Positions 24,284-34,062 of a stretch of DNA of 64,000 nt are shown here, one piece after another (position 1 is the stretch's first letter; each line of letters starts with the position of its first letter). Position numbers and translations under genes: made by a program. The stretch is from Gerris lacustris. Taxonomy: Eukaryota; Arthropoda; Insecta; Hemiptera; Gerridae. The stretch lies in contig OX578285.1 of NCBI GenBank assembly GCA_951217055.1, forward strand, positions 54,314,024 to 54,378,023, in the 5' to 3' direction. The notes beneath the pieces were generated by a model, which saw only the letters and a program-made list of their open reading frames with translations, searched no databases and had not been told where the DNA came from.

Positions 24284-24572
24284 TACATAAATAAATAATA
24301 AATAAATAAATATATTCTTTATTATAGAGCCAATTTGTATAAATACTTGGAAAAGTAAGGAAACCATGTTTCATAAAATGTTCTTTGCAGGAAGTCTTGC
24401 TGCTTAAACCTAGAATAGTTCTTATTATTCTCTTCTGTAGTATAAAAACTCTTTGAGCTTCTGGTCTATTACCCCAAACTAACACATTATAAGCTAGATG
24501 TGGATATACTACTCCATAATAAATTAGCATTAGAGTTTCTAACGAATTATGTCTTTTAAGTGCCCTGATCAT
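24255..24572 (-). pseudogene. LINE C-terminal region after a frameshift
   Basis: MIRALKRHNSLETLMLIYYG and the following VVYPHLAYNVLVWGN match the usual post-RT thumb region of jockey/CR1-type LINEs, and the frame then runs through the AATA tail into flanking family F sequence. True coding probably ends before the tail at about 24310. Confidence 0.75.
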
Positions 24573-25348
24573 AAAACAAGCTCCTTCAGTTTATGGAGAA
24601 CAGATGATATATGCTGTTGAAAACGAAGTTTATTATCAACTAAAACACCCAGGAATTTAAAAACCTCCATTTTCGCGAGATGGACCGAATTTATGACAAC
24701 TGTTGGTGTTTTGACGTTTTTTAGAGTGGTAAAGACTGCGTGAAAACTCTTCGAAGTATTAATGACAAGTTTATTAATATTACACCACACAACGAAAGCT
24801 TTAATTATATTATTAATAAACAATTCAACAGTCTTAGTAATAATAATTACAGATGCGTCATCGCAATATAATGTGATGTGACAGTTAGGACATACTTTTT
24901 TTATGAACTTTGGTAAATCATTAATAAAAATAAGAAATAAAAGAGGTCCAAGAATGCTGCCTTGAGGTACCCCTATGTTTTGCAACTGGGACTTTGAACG
25001 TGTATTATTAATTGTAACAGAGAAGGAACGATCGGCGAGATAAGTTTTTATGAAATCGAATATTGGACCTCGGACTCCTATTTTGTACAATTTATTTAAC
25101 AGTATATCCCCTGGGACAAGGTCAAATGCCTTAGAAAAGTCAAAGTAGAGACCGGCAACATGTAACCGAGAATCGATAGACTTTAAGATTTCTTCGACAG
25201 AAGAGATAGTTGCTGATGCAGTCGACCTATTTGGTAAGAAACCATGTTGTTCATTAGCAAACATTTTGTATTTATGAAAGAAATTTAGAAGTCTAACGTG
25301 TAAAATCTTTTGAAAAACCTTTGAAAAACTACTAATGAGAGCTATAGG
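24569..25348 (-). pseudogene. LINE reverse transcriptase core
   Basis: Read from the first internal methionine (25264), residues 41-50 are FDFSKAFDLV with a catalytic Asp, 98-102 are GVPQG and 132-136 are LYCDD. The last replaces the usual YADD with YCDD, keeping both Asp residues. FLGVLVD lies at about 204-210. The protein continues without interruption from the linker apart from one stop codon. It ends in a frameshift at about 24570, after which CFMIRALKRHN continues in another frame. Confidence 0.9.
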
Positions 25349-26125
25349 TCAATAGTTATTTGTTACTGTTTTATCACCAGATTTAAAAAGAGGAATAACT
25401 TTGAAGTGTTTAAGGTTGGAAGGAAAAACCCCAGAACTGAAACAGTCTTGGACTACGTTAATCAAAACGTCAGATAAAACTGGAAATGAATGTTTTATTA
25501 AGGATATAGGTACTTCGTCAGGACCACACGATTTCTTGGTTTTTAACTTGTAAATGGTTTCTTCTAACTCTGTAATACTAACATCGTGAAAGTGAAAGGA
25601 TTTAGATGAAAATTCGGTTAAAGTAAAAGTGGAAGGAGCAACGTATGGTACTTGTAAAGCAAGTTTAGCTGGAATGCTTGAAAAATATTTGGAAAATTCA
25701 TCGGCAACTTGCTGAGGTTGGCTAAGTTCAGAGCCGTTAATATTTAAGGTGATATTATTTACACTATTTACATTGTGGCTAAGGCCGTGTTTGGCTAATT
25801 TCCAACAAGTTTTGACCTTATTTTCTGAAAATTTTAATATATTAAGTACATGCTCGGATTTAGTCTTTAATAAAGTTTTTTTATGCTGACGCTTCAGGAC
25901 TTTGTAAGCGGCTTCTTTGTTATCGTCACCCGATTTTTCTGAGAAAGCGGATCGAACGTCTCTACCTGCTTGAACTAATTCTTCAGTAATCCAGGACTTG
26001 GATTTAAACTTCAATGGTTTGCGTTTAATTTTAGGAAAAGCTATGTTAAAATAATGGGAAAATATTTCAAGAAAAACTTCAAATTTTTCCCCGGCATCGA
26101 TAGTTGCAAACACTCGTGTCCAGTC
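25349..26125 (-). pseudogene. LINE linker and start of reverse transcriptase
   Basis: About 255 residues of linker lead into the first RT blocks: KSCGPDEVP at about residues 193-201, and VIPLFKSGD near the end. The frame stops at a TGA (25349-25351) directly after NNY, where RT proteins have NYRPI. A CGA to TGA change, a C-to-T transition at a CpG, would explain it. The next codons, PIALISSFSKVF, continue in the same frame. Confidence 0.85.
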
Positions 26126-26136
26126 GGCCTTACTTA

Positions 26137-26640
26137 TTAACAGGTTAAATTGTTGGCTGTGAAACGTCTAGTGAAACTTGGTTGCACTTCTGCTGAAGAA
26201 GAGTGTGAGGGTAGCTCAACACAGAACTGCTGGCCTGAGTGATCAGAGAAACCATTGTGATCTACATTTAATGATTTGTTAAAATTATTTAAAGAATTTG
26301 ACACAACGATATAGTCGATGGCAGTTTTACTTGAGCCTGAGACTCTGGTAGGTTCATTAATGAGGTTAGAAATATCGTAACTATCGAATAAATCATACAA
26401 GACTCGTTTATTATAACAATTTACTAAGGAATCCACGTTGATATCACCGCATAATACTATGTGACTCAGAGGGTCTTTGGACTTTAAGCCTGACAAGACA
26501 TCATTTAGATTCTCTAAAAAAATAACTAAACTACCTCTAGGAGATCTATATACAACTAAAATATAAACAAGATAATTATTTAACTTCAAAGAGACGCCAC
26601 AAATTTCAAAGTTTATTTCAGAATTTACGTTATCTTTAAA
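26137..26640 (-). pseudogene. LINE endonuclease, C-terminal part
   Basis: Counting from the in-frame methionine at 26589, residues 46-53 read LCGDINVD, 91-94 IDYI and 115-120 SDHSGQ. These correspond to the GD.N, DY and SDH motifs of APE-type endonucleases that nick target DNA for target-primed reverse transcription. The frame stays open upstream to about 26640, where homology ends; the N-terminal catalytic half is missing. A frameshift at about 26125 separates it from the linker, since the next frame upstream of 26113 continues without a stop through ISKADWTR. Confidence 0.85.
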
Positions 26641-26645
26641 TTTAC

Positions 26646-27130
26646 AGCACTTTACTTACAGCACTTTTTTACAGCACTTTACTCACACTTTTTTACAGCA
26701 CTTTACTCCCAAGGTACATACAATATTTTATCTCCAGAGGGAGAAAATACACATTTTCATCCATTGTCCAGTTTTTATTTATTATTTTAATAAATAACAA
26801 TAATTGTTAGCACTTTTAATAGCAGATATAAGAGATTCAATATTAAAAACAAATAAGAATTGGAATTAAACTCAACTAGAAGGTTATTTAGATGCAGGTT
26901 ATAAACAATGATACACAAGGTCGAAAATACAGTGTCGCCGACCTGATTTCAACAACTTCACTACATTAGCCATTCATTTTCTACTATATATAAAATAATT
27001 AAGTTGGGAATCCTTCTTTTTCTCCCTACTTTTACTTTATATCCCTACTTTTTGAGTTCAGGGAAGAAAAGACTTGCTTAAGTCCCTCTAAACTAATCCA
27101 AAATCATAACTTTTTCTCCCTACTGGAAAT
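26646..27130 (-). mobile_element. Family F hairpin element, 5' part (other side of the LINE)
   Basis: The minus strand here matches 57780-58250: it shares TATTTTATCTCCAGA/GGTACATAC-type sequence, GAAATCAGGT near 26945 and the preceding AGGGAGAAAAAG words. Next to the LINE junction (26646-26705) an irregular array of TTTACAGCAC units is present that the other copy lacks. Confidence 0.75.
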
Positions 27131-27636
27131 AATAGTATATTATGTTACTAGGCTGTGAAGTGAGTTTTTTCTTTACCGCGGCAATTAAATTTACTGTCTC
27201 GCTTCGCTCGACAGTAAATATTGCCAAGGTAAAGAAAAAACACATCACAGTCGCGTAGCATATGCTATTTTTTCCGAGGTAGCAGACAATGAAAAAACAT
27301 TAAATATAAATCACTAATCAATATATAATAATAACAAATATTAGTACATACTTAAGACTTTAAAAAAGAAACCTTAAAAAGAGGTTACACTATACGAAAA
27401 GATAAATAAAACGCATTGACATCTAGCGGATTTTAATCGTACTAGAAGCATTTCTACAAAGACTGCAGCGGTACTAACGGACAACCCGCCGGAAAATAAA
27501 AATCTTTTAAAAGATTTTTTCTTTACAGCTAGGAGTAATGAAAAGATTTTTTAAGTCCACGTAATGAAAAAATGGATTTTAGCTATGTTTTTTAGGCTCT
27601 AAAGTTACTATTTCACAGCCTTCCACGGAAAAAATA
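27131..27636 (-). mobile_element. Family A palindromic element, copy 2
   Basis: Reverse complement of 1120-1651. The inverted repeat is GGCTGTGAA at 27151-27159 and TTCACAGCC at 27612-27620. The long hairpin containing TTCTTTACC and GGTAAAGAA is preserved. Confidence 0.75.
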
Positions 27637-28007
27637 TATTTTTATAAATTATAAGTAGATAGAGAGAAGTTCAAAGTATAGGCTTTTGAACGCCATGACC
27701 TTTTCCAACGTATTTGAAATACTGTTACAAATTCTTACAATGCAACACTGCATATTTAGTTCAAAGGAAAACATAAAAGTCAAGGATTCGAATCCCTGCG
27801 GCAAGGGATTATTTTCTCTTTTAGCGCAGCTTTACTTAATCAATGTTTTATTTTATTATAAGATAACTTTATAAATTGATTGCCATAATTTAAAAAAAAA
27901 AAATTGACTGGTTTTATTTTCATTTCCACAATGTATCTCCTTTATTCAAAGTAATTATTTTTATTCTACATAATTTTTATCTACTACATTTTTAACTATT
28001 GTTTATT
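27637..28007. other. Unassigned AT-rich sequence with a box-B-like word
   Basis: GGATTCGAATCCCTGCGGC at 27784-27802 looks like a tRNA box B, but nothing else of a tRNA or SINE is visible. The 62-residue frame here has no motif. Confidence 0.4.
27996..28007. repeat. SINE target-site duplication, 3' side
   Basis: CTATTGTTTATT, identical to 28211-28222. Confidence 0.93.
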
Positions 28008-28210
28008 CTTTTTTCTATTTTTGGATTTTAGTCCCGATCAACTGCCAGGGTTATTACAGGACGGGGGTTATCCGGTCACTTTACTCATCTAATCGATGAG
28101 ATCATTAGTGCGAAAGATGTCTTACCCCGCTGGGATTCGAACTCACAGCCGGGGTTTAGACCTTGGTTTCAGAGTCGAGTGCGCAAACCCCTCGGCTACA
28201 CCGGCGCCCT
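28008..28210 (-). mobile_element. tRNA-derived SINE with perfect 12-bp TSD
   Basis: Read on the minus strand, the 203-bp element starts AGGGCGCCGGTG, followed by a box A (TAGCCGAGGGG, 28188-28198) and a box B (GAGTTCGAATCCC, 28132-28144). These are the internal RNA polymerase III promoter of a tRNA-derived SINE. A tRNA-unrelated body of about 120 bp follows and ends in an A-rich tail. The flanks are identical 12-mers (AATAAACAATAG on the minus strand), as expected from LINE-mediated target-primed insertion. Which LINE drives it cannot be told. Confidence 0.93.
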
Positions 28211-28222
28211 CTATTGTTTATT
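28211..28222. repeat. SINE target-site duplication, 5' side
   Basis: CTATTGTTTATT, identical to 27996-28007. Confidence 0.93.
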
Positions 28223-28643
28223 TTAAACTATTTTTAAACATACTATAAATGAAGTATATATTTACGCATGTTATTTATGCTACTATAATAGAAAACAAAT
28301 AAAAAGTATCAAACATAGCTTGAATCACAATAATTATTTTGTTTAATTAAAAAGTGACATTGATGTAGAATTTATCTAAGAAAATAAAACAACGGATGAT
28401 TCATTTTAAAATGGTTATTATAAAATAACAAATTTTTAGCACTTCTTTAAACTGTTACTTCCCTTTAAAAAAAACAGAAGGGAGTAACAATATAAAGAAG
28501 CAGAATGTTCTCCTTCATACTGTTACTCCCCTTTTATTAACAGAAGTGTGATATTCCTTTGTCACTAAGTACATTGGGCTAAACATCCCTTTGTCTTAAT
28601 ACATAGTTATTTAGATAAAGTATTAAAGTAGGTACAATGTACA

Positions 28644-28779
28644 ATAGTACATTACGCGTCGAGGCGTAAAGTAGCATTTTGCATGCGAGTGTGGAGTTTG
28701 CACCCGAGCGACAGCGAGGGTAGTAAAACCACACGAGCAATGCAAAATGCCGTTTTCGCACGAGTTGCGTACCGTACTT
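28644..28779 (-). mobile_element. CpG-rich palindromic segment abutting family D copy 2
   Basis: Reverse complement of 20617-20757, with the same position against the TIR element. GTACATTACGCGTCG begins one arm and GAGTTGCGTACCGTAC ends the other. Confidence 0.75.
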
Positions 28780-29219
28780 TATCTACGATTGTTAGATTTT
28801 AATAATAAATACAGAAAAAAATAAACTTGCTGTATGTAAGTTCGTATCTCTTCTTTTGATAAAGATGGCATTACTCTTGAGTTGTATTTTTTGCCGAATT
28901 AATTATTTCTGGAGGAGTATTATTCTCTACATTTTCGTCAAAGCCACTTGATTCATTCATTGTTTTTCACTATAAACTCGATATAAACAGTTACTTTAAT
29001 AAAAGAATAGCAAATTAGTTTTGTTAAATGTAAACAAACTTGCTAATCGTGAGTAAAGCTGAAGAATTCCTCTTCTTTACCGCGCTAGCGTGGTAAAGAA
29101 GAGGAATTGTTCAGAACTATGAGACGCGCATGCGCAATGAATACAAGTACGTAAATAACCACTTTCTACGCATCTAAACAGAGATACAATGTTCATATTT
29201 CGTATCAATCGTAGATAAA
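28778..29219 (-). mobile_element. Family D TIR element, copy 2
   Basis: TTTATCTACGATTG (28778-28791) and CAATCGTAGATAAA (29206-29219) are perfect inverted termini around 442 bp. The palindrome centred on GCTAGC and the recombinase-like start are conserved, on the minus strand. Confidence 0.85.
28820..28960 (-). pseudogene. Tyrosine-recombinase-like N-terminal fragment, copy 2
   Basis: The ATG at 28960 (minus) opens 29 codons, MNESSGFDENVENN followed by TPPEIINSAK, then a stop; ELMPSLS-like codons are not kept in frame. Unlike copy 1 it keeps the first 20 codons intact, and the damage lies later. The two copies therefore decayed independently from a common start. Nothing of a catalytic domain is present. 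Confidence 0.5.
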
Positions 29220-29371
29220 TATGTTTATCCATTTATATTCTAAAAAAAACATAGGGAAATAACAATCTAAAGAAGTGCCGTACTTCTAAGATATTATATA
29301 ATTAAATAAAACATTTTGAAACTCAGTGTTACTACAAATAATGTTTTGACCTTTTATTTTTAAATATAGCA

Positions 29372-29390
29372 AAAAAAAAAAAAAAAAATA
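29372..29390. repeat. Poly(A) run
   Basis: About 18 consecutive A. Confidence 0.95.
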
Positions 29391-29567
29391 AACGAGCGCG
29401 ATGTGCGCTCTAACTTTTAATCAGTTTTAACCTATGCAAAGTGCATTATTATCTTTTATTTTTTGACAAGTTTGTTTCTTTTCTTTTGAATATAATCTTA
29501 AAAATCTAGTAAATATCTGTTATAACTTTTCTGTAAATAATATTTTTCTGAAGGCGTTTTTATTTTA

Positions 29568-29870
29568 GTGGAGTTTTATGAAAGGGTTATTATTTATTAT
29601 TATTATACTGCGGAATCGCCCGTTCCAGGTAGCGAGCCCAAGAAGCGAGCTCGACTCAAGCTATCATCCCCCTCTACCTCACGAGATAGCCTCTCGATCT
29701 CGGAGCCTCCGGGTGACCTACAACACACTGACGCGGCACCGGTCCAGCCAACTCCCTCTTTCAGCGGCACTTCAAAAATATTTACTGTAACTAACTACCC
29801 AAATACTGCCCAAACTATCACCCGTAATTTTGAATCTGCTAATCCTTTCTCCTCACTGTCTTGCAATTAA
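29568..29870 (+). other. Unassigned open frame, Ser/Pro-rich
   Basis: The frame of about 100 codons turns into a GC-richer block at about 29608 encoding GSEPKKRARLKLSSPSTSRD and further Ser/Pro/Thr-rich sequence, ending FSSLSCN. There is a basic PKKRAR cluster. The composition shift against AT-rich flanks suggests real but old coding sequence, perhaps an exon or a retrotransposon ORF1 fragment. I recognise no domain. Confidence 0.3.
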
Positions 29871-30465
29871 CCGCAAGAATAAACGAACATGCCAAAATCT
29901 CCTCCAATATACTGTAGCGACGATGGTTTTAACGGGGTTCTAAATTTAATATATATAAAATAAAGTCAGACACAATACTGTAACACGACGCCACGGAATA
30001 AATCAGTGTGGCAGCGCCGCCAGTGGGCCGTGTACAAAATCTGTGATGGGAAAGGGGGTTGGACTTAAAGAATAACAACACAAGTTGCTTGGTTGGCATA
30101 CACAGGCCAAAAATTATAATTTAACATTAAGAATATATACTAGTGTTGAAAACCAATAACATGAATTATAAAAAAAGAAAATGGCATTATACAATAAAGT
30201 AAAAATAGGAAAAAGAACAGCTTAACTTCCGGCAAAGAAAACAAATATTATTATACCTCCTCAACTCTCTCTACACCTTACAATATTTACGTTGGCACAA
30301 GGAAAATTTGAAAAAATTTTGAAAGTTAATATAGAGCAAAAATTATCAAAAAGAAAAGTTCGTAAAGCTTGAAGAGCACAAAAAGAAAAAGTTACGAAAT
30401 ACTCTAATAGACTGGCTAAGGCTCTACGCATCCAGCTCAAAAAACTTTGGGTTGAGTGCTTTTTA
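29871..30465. other. Unassigned sequence
   Basis: A GC-richer patch lies at about 29970-30060; otherwise the sequence is AT-rich with no supported gene. Confidence 0.4.
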
Positions 30466-31100
30466 GGGTCCGTAGGCAAAACCAAGGACTCCTTATATTT
30501 TCCTGCGTGTGTCTGTCTGTCCGTCCGTCCGTCTGACGCCTGCTCTCGCGGCTACACCTTTTGTCAGATCACTTTGAAATTTGACTTATATGTGTATAGT
30601 ACCTTCCCACACATTTTAAAAAATATATTTTTTTGGAATCCGTCCCGTATAAATTTCAATCTTCTGCACCTATTTATTTCTCTTCCACATTCGCACAGAC
30701 ATACATTTATTTACACCTATATCTTCAAAAGTACTCATCTGATTTTTATGAAATTTTAATGGTTTGTTTAAAGTAGCCCGCAGATAACCCAAACATAATT
30801 TCAACCGTCTGCGCTCTTAAAATATTGCTATATTGATACTTTATTCATGTTAAATTTACTCAATTTTCCCTCCTTTTTTTAAATTAGTCAAAATTGGTTT
30901 GATTTTTACATGATTTAAAGTATCAATTTACCAAAATTTAAACAGAGCAGACAGTTAAAATTAATCTGTGAGCTTCTATCAGATAAGTTTTATAAAATAA
31001 GATGAATATTTTTGAAGATAAGGTGTAAATAAATGTATGTGTGTGCACATGTGGAAGAGAAATGGTGGCAGGTAGAGAAATGTGGTGGAGGGAAATGGGA
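30466..31100 (+). mobile_element. Family C relative, left end only, plus inverted arms
   Basis: GGGTCCGTAGGCAA and the next ~130 bp match the left end of 18480-19128, including the GTCTGTCTGTCCGTCC run. The matching right terminus is not found. Arms at about 30665-30760 and 30950-31075 containing CATACATTTATTTACACC and its complement form a large imperfect palindrome. Confidence 0.6.
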
Positions 31101-31344
31101 CCAGAAGATTGGACCTTATATAGGACCAACAATGGACTTTTTATATGCTAATTACCTGCCATCCGAATTTCATTAAAATCGAAAGAGTAGTTTTTAAGAA
31201 TTGTTCGCCATGATTGAGCGAGAGACAGACTAACAGCCAGAAACGGGATCAAAAATGTCTGATAATTGGAACAGATTTCTGTCTTGGAATTATTGGAATC
31301 GGAGACATAATCGTTCTTTAGAACGATCACATCACATAGTGAGG

Positions 31345-31798
31345 TGTTACCTCATACCCGAACGTCGTAGCTACAGTCGGAGCTACAGTCACTTAAGCAC
31401 AAAATCGGTCTGTCGACGATAACTTCAGTAGGCTTTATTTGATTTCAATTTCCTTTGGGGTAAATATGTGTCCTATATGGTAGATTGTACCTTTACTTTT
31501 TGAGCAAAATCGGACAAGCGTAAAGCAAAATCGGTATTTTAGTGTTTTTTTAAAGGTTTTTTCGGAACCAAATTGCGGCTAAACTGTAAGTCGCATCGAA
31601 AAGCCGATAACACCAGTTCAACTGATTTTAAAAGATCTACAACTTTGGTCTTATGACTTTTTGTCGTAGGACCATCCCTTCTACCTTAAATAGAGACATG
31701 TTTTTCATTTTTTGTTAAATTTTCGACTTTGAGCTCTAATATCATTAGATGCAATAATTGACCGATTTAGTTTCTGATTGGGGTGCTTAAACCGCACA
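31345..31798 (-). repeat. Family B dispersed repeat, copy 2, first part
   Basis: Reverse complement of about 13945-14558, e.g. GTCGTAGGACCATCCC and TTTCGACTTTGAGCTC. The piggyBac derivative begins at the end of this block. Confidence 0.8.
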
Positions 31799-31802
31799 TT
31801 AA
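31799..31802. repeat. TTAA target-site duplication, left
   Basis: TTAA immediately before CCCTAG; paired with 32785-32788. Confidence 0.95.
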
Positions 31803-32784
31803 CCCTAGAAAGCTAACCTGGAGTCAAAATGACTCCCATTTTTTTTTAACTACGAATGCACGGTGTCTGTAAAACACAGAACTCCCACATCTCAGCTATG
31901 CTATCTCCCACCCTTGAATGACCCATCTACACTTCTATCAGTTCCATATTCAGATTCTAAAGAGGACATATCGTTTGTTTTTCTGTAGTCACGGAGTCAC
32001 TTTGACTCCTGTTTAGTCTTACACGTAAATTTTTTGTAGGTCATTTTGACGCAGAATAGTATTTTTTAGAATAGTATGTCGTGTTATTGTTTATTTGGTC
32101 ATTTCAAATCTTATAAATTAAATATTATATAACTTTTAAATCAATAATTATTTCAAATTAATGGTAATATAATTGTAATTTATTCATTTATAAGTATAAA
32201 TTGTTATATTTTTTTTGTCTTTATATGTCTAAATTATATAAAGTTAATAGAAAAATGAGTATAGTCAAATAATGGAGAAAAAATACAATGATCCAAACTA
32301 CATTTATCGCTTGATGAAGGAAATTACCGATTCAGATACCGATTATGAAAAAGAGCGTATTCGACAATAATGGTGACGATTGTGATTTGGACCCTGATTT
32401 GAAAATAGAAAATTCCTTCTTTGATCCCATCAGCGATGATGAGGCAAATTATAAATTAATTGAAACAATTTACGAAATAGAAAAACCAAAGGAAAGGAAA
32501 GAAAAAAGCTACATAAAAAAAAGTATATAAAACCACTCCGGTAGATAACAATACCGGGTATGTAATAGTAGTCCAGATTGAAAAACCGGAATTAAAAGGA
32601 AAAAATTGTTTTTTATGGCAAACAAAGCACCCAAGTGTCCCATCAACTAGCACTAAAACATGTTAAAAAATATTGTACATATTAGGCCTTTATATTTTAA
32701 TAAAACTGGGTATAATAGATTAGGGAGTCAATATGACTCAAGGTTAGTCATAAGAGGTTAAAAAATATGGTTAGCGTTCTAGGG
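31803..32784 (+). mobile_element. Non-autonomous piggyBac element with TTAA duplication
   Basis: The 982-bp element starts CCCTAGAAAGCTAACC and ends GGTTAGCGTTCTAGGG, imperfect 16-bp inverted termini, and is flanked on both sides by TTAA (31799-31802 and 32785-32788). CCCTAGAAAG termini in TTAA are the hallmark of piggyBac. Palindromic GAGTCAAAATGACTC-like words recur subterminally at 31820-31836, 31987-32002 and 32725-32740, where transposase-binding repeats occur in this superfamily. The interior keeps only the 5' part of a transposase gene. Confidence 0.95.
32272..32666 (+). pseudogene. Truncated piggyBac transposase gene, N-terminal part
   Basis: Three collinear pieces are readable. The ATG at 32272 opens 32 codons (MEKKYNDPNYIYRLMKEITD and a short tail) to a stop at 32368. 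A second frame from 32345 carries an acidic stretch (DNNGDDCDLDPDLK, then SDDE). A third frame gives IEKPELKGKNCFLWQTKHPS and stops at 32664. Acidic N-termini followed by a G.N.F.W....P segment are what precedes the DDE_Tnp_1_7 catalytic domain in piggyBac transposases. The catalytic Asp residues and C-terminal cysteine-rich domain are deleted, so the element cannot move itself. Confidence 0.75.
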
Positions 32785-32788
32785 TTAA
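32785..32788. repeat. TTAA target-site duplication, right
   Basis: TTAA immediately after CTAGGG; paired with 31799-31802. Confidence 0.95.
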
Positions 32789-33312
32789 TGCCCTTTAAAA
32801 CGAGTATTTATTATTGTAATTATTAGTAGTACTTATAAAGAAGAATCGAAATTTAAAAGTAAAAAAATACCGTCTTATTAACTTTGTAAACAATCATTTT
32901 TATCAGCTGATTTTAAATTATTTTATTATTATATTCTTATATTGTATTGTTAAAAACAAGTATAAAGAAAATGTAAACAAACATTGAATAATTAAGTTTT
33001 TTGTTATTAAGGATAAAGATTAATAAATTTGTTTTGTTTTCGCATAAACTCACCTTGAACTCTAGATGTAAACAAACCTCCTCTCTCTCTCTAATCTTTT
33101 TACATACTACCGACATTTATTAAGGTAACATTTTATTTTTATGTTAAATATATATTTAATTGTGTTTATTATCATTATTATTTTTGTTGCAAAACTATAA
33201 TCGATATTAGCTGTTTGTACGATGTAGTTTATACTGAGTTCTCTCTTGCTCACGTATTGACATCACAACATTTCATGGAAGTCATGTGTGGGATTTCCAC
33301 ACCGGTACTTTA
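32789..33312 (-). repeat. Family B dispersed repeat, copy 2, remainder
   Basis: The outer 100 bp (about 33215-33312, with GTACGATGTAGTTTA and GGAAGTCATGTGTGGGATTT) match 13842-13940 in reverse complement. Sequence from 32789 to about 33215 is absent from copy 1, so copy 1 is internally deleted or this copy holds a further insertion. Confidence 0.65.
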
Positions 33313-33839
33313 AGGGAGAATCTATTATCAGCCACTACATGGATAAAAATTTGTTTGTTACATAGTACATAATCTAGTTCGTTTTTTATTACTCCAGTAG
33401 GGTCAACCCAGGTCCATTTGAGGTCCATCTGTTTTCTTAAACCATGTATTTTCCAATATATAGGTTATTTGTTTCAGCAAATTGGATGAGCCTCTCTCCT
33501 CTTTTATAACATACTTTTTATAATCTCCTCTTTTATAAACATACTTTTTATATACTTTATTTGAGTTTTACTGATGATTTCAAATCATCAGAACGCTGTT
33601 CCCATTAATGGGGGTATTGTGCAGTAGGTAGCTTATGCTAGTCTAGTTAGATCAAGCTGCACATTCATAATTTAATTTTGAACAAATTATACATAATCAT
33701 GTTACATACTATATTTTTAATAAATAACTATTTATATACTTATCTCTTACTCCTTAAATTCAAATTTTATTTTATTTTATGGTCTTTTTATTTATTTATT
33801 TTCATAATATTTGTTTATTTTGGTAACCATTCCTCGTTA
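33313..33839. other. Unassigned AT-rich sequence
   Basis: A GATGATTTCAAATCATC palindrome lies at 33571-33587. No gene is supported. Confidence 0.4.
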
Positions 33840-33843
33840 TATA

Positions 33844-34062
33844 TTACGCCCATCCTCTTCCACATCCTTCAATCCTCTGCCACCCTTTCCAAGTTGTTCT
33901 CAAGTGGTTTGCAAAAGAGGAAATAATGGAATTTTGGGAATTCTTAAAAGTGTCAGGGTCAAGAGACAAAGATGAGGTAGAACCAATTTCATTATAAAAA
34001 ATTGTATACTTGGAGTTGTAGCGCTCGAATATGGGTGATGAGTGAAGAGGCATCAAGAGCAA
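33844..34062 (-). pseudogene. LINE C-terminal fragment
   Basis: The frame continues LINE-like sequence (FERYNSKYTIFYNEIG and FANHLRTTWKGW) on the same strand as the RT remnant, without independent motifs. Assignment is by position and orientation. Confidence 0.45.

Larger units (their letters stand above)
24284..26645 (-). mobile_element. 5'-truncated LINE (jockey/CR1-like) inserted in family F
   Basis: This non-LTR retrotransposon reads on the minus strand. It keeps the C-terminal part of the endonuclease, the linker, the whole reverse transcriptase and the 3' end, which finishes in (AATA)n-type repeats at 24284-24315. The 5' end stops inside the endonuclease at about 26645, as is usual for truncated LINE insertions. 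Its integration split family F: sequence on either side is contiguous in the copy at 58.2 kb. Damage is light: one frameshift near 26125, one TGA at 25349-25351 and one frameshift near 24570. The clade is inferred from the style of the RT motifs. Confidence 0.9.
28439..29278. mobile_element. Outer TIR element surrounding family D copy 2
   Basis: GCACTTCTTTAAACTGTTAC at the left and its imperfect complement (TAACAATCTAAAGAAGTGC) at the right form about 30-bp inverted termini enclosing 840 bp. Most of the interior is family D copy 2, so the outer element was probably there first. Repeated GTTACT/AGTAAC words with CCCTTT lie at 28454-28540. Confidence 0.6.

Noticed and set aside
27784..27802. 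tRNA gene or second SINE from the box-B-like word
   Set aside because: No acceptor stem, box A or target duplication could be found around it.
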